Source of the DNA: an uncultured Campylobacter sp. | GTDB lineage: Bacteria; Campylobacterota; Campylobacteria; Campylobacterales; Campylobacteraceae | Direction: 5' to 3' | NCBI RefSeq assembly: GCF_938017775.1 | Contig: NZ_CALIIU010000018.1 | Location: 1-13,519, forward strand | Length of the DNA stretch: 13,519 nucleotides | Shown here: positions 13,430 through 13,519 of the stretch, in pieces | Numbering within the stretch: position 1 is the first letter of the stretch | How the letters are laid out: each line of letters starts with the position of its first letter | The notes under the pieces: generated by a model | What the model was told of the DNA's origin: nothing | Database searches by the model: none | Seen by the model: only the letters and a program-made list of their open reading frames with translations | Made by a program: the position numbers and the translations under genes

Positions 13430-13519
13430 GGTAAAATTTTAAAATTTATGAAATTTAAGAAATTTAAAAGGCGGATTAAAATTTAGCGCTGCGGATGAAA
13501 CTTTAAATTACGGCGGAAA
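13430..13519. repeat. AAATTT island upstream of the flavodoxin promoter (runs off window)
   Basis: Several AAATTT words occur within 90 nt, including one exact copy of the 14-nt palindrome AAATTTTAAAATTT at 13434-13447. No reading frame or gene start is visible here. Confidence 0.5.

Overview
The window looks like a moderately GC-rich Campylobacter-type Epsilonproteobacterium. The evidence is a short FldA-like flavodoxin, promoters that show a -10 box but no clear -35, purine-rich Shine-Dalgarno sites, and an extreme abundance of the palindrome AAATTT (often as AAATTTTA) in and between genes. I cannot fix the species from sequence alone.

Layout. (1) 1-2826, plus strand: a tandem array of small polytopic membrane proteins. 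The first is cut by the window edge, two are close paralogs whose leaders are also duplicated (422-1120 and 1213-1857), and the fourth is a distant relative with a hydrophilic repeated tail (2008-2826). None has a function I can name. (2) 3092-12179, minus strand: a large export operon read right to left, resembling E. coli YbhG-F-S-R. It encodes a HlyD-type periplasmic adaptor (11214-12179), a double-ATPase ABC protein (7977-9854) and two ABC-2 permeases (5487-7121 and 3092-4183). No TolC-like outer-membrane partner and no regulator gene are present. (3) 12851-13333, minus strand: a flavodoxin with its own promoter and a hairpin terminator.

The remarkable part is how AAATTT-type repeats have entered the export operon. 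Two long unrecognised reading frames (4180-5490, 436 codons; 7118-7990, 290 codons) fill the spaces around the first permease. They join their neighbours by 4-base ATGA overlaps (three junctions) or a 14-base overlap (one junction), and each has its own Shine-Dalgarno site. They are built of repeats in codon register: twelve 18-nt units without indels, several 36-nt units, and a large internal duplication whose copies differ by indels of 9, 27 and 90 nt. Related material extends two conserved proteins: a roughly 170-residue Gly/Ser/Asn/Ala insertion in the periplasmic loop of the first permease and a roughly 45-residue Lys-Phe-rich insertion between the two ATPase domains. The 1.35-kb gap between adaptor and ATPase and the intergenic regions hold the same word, but there its spacing mostly ignores the triplet register.

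My reading is that a repeat family with an RAATTY-like core is spreading through permissive places in this genome and stays open and in frame where it lies inside a translated operon. RAATTY is the target of the C. jejuni transformation-linked methyltransferase CtsM, so a role in self-DNA recognition is a testable inference, not something shown here.
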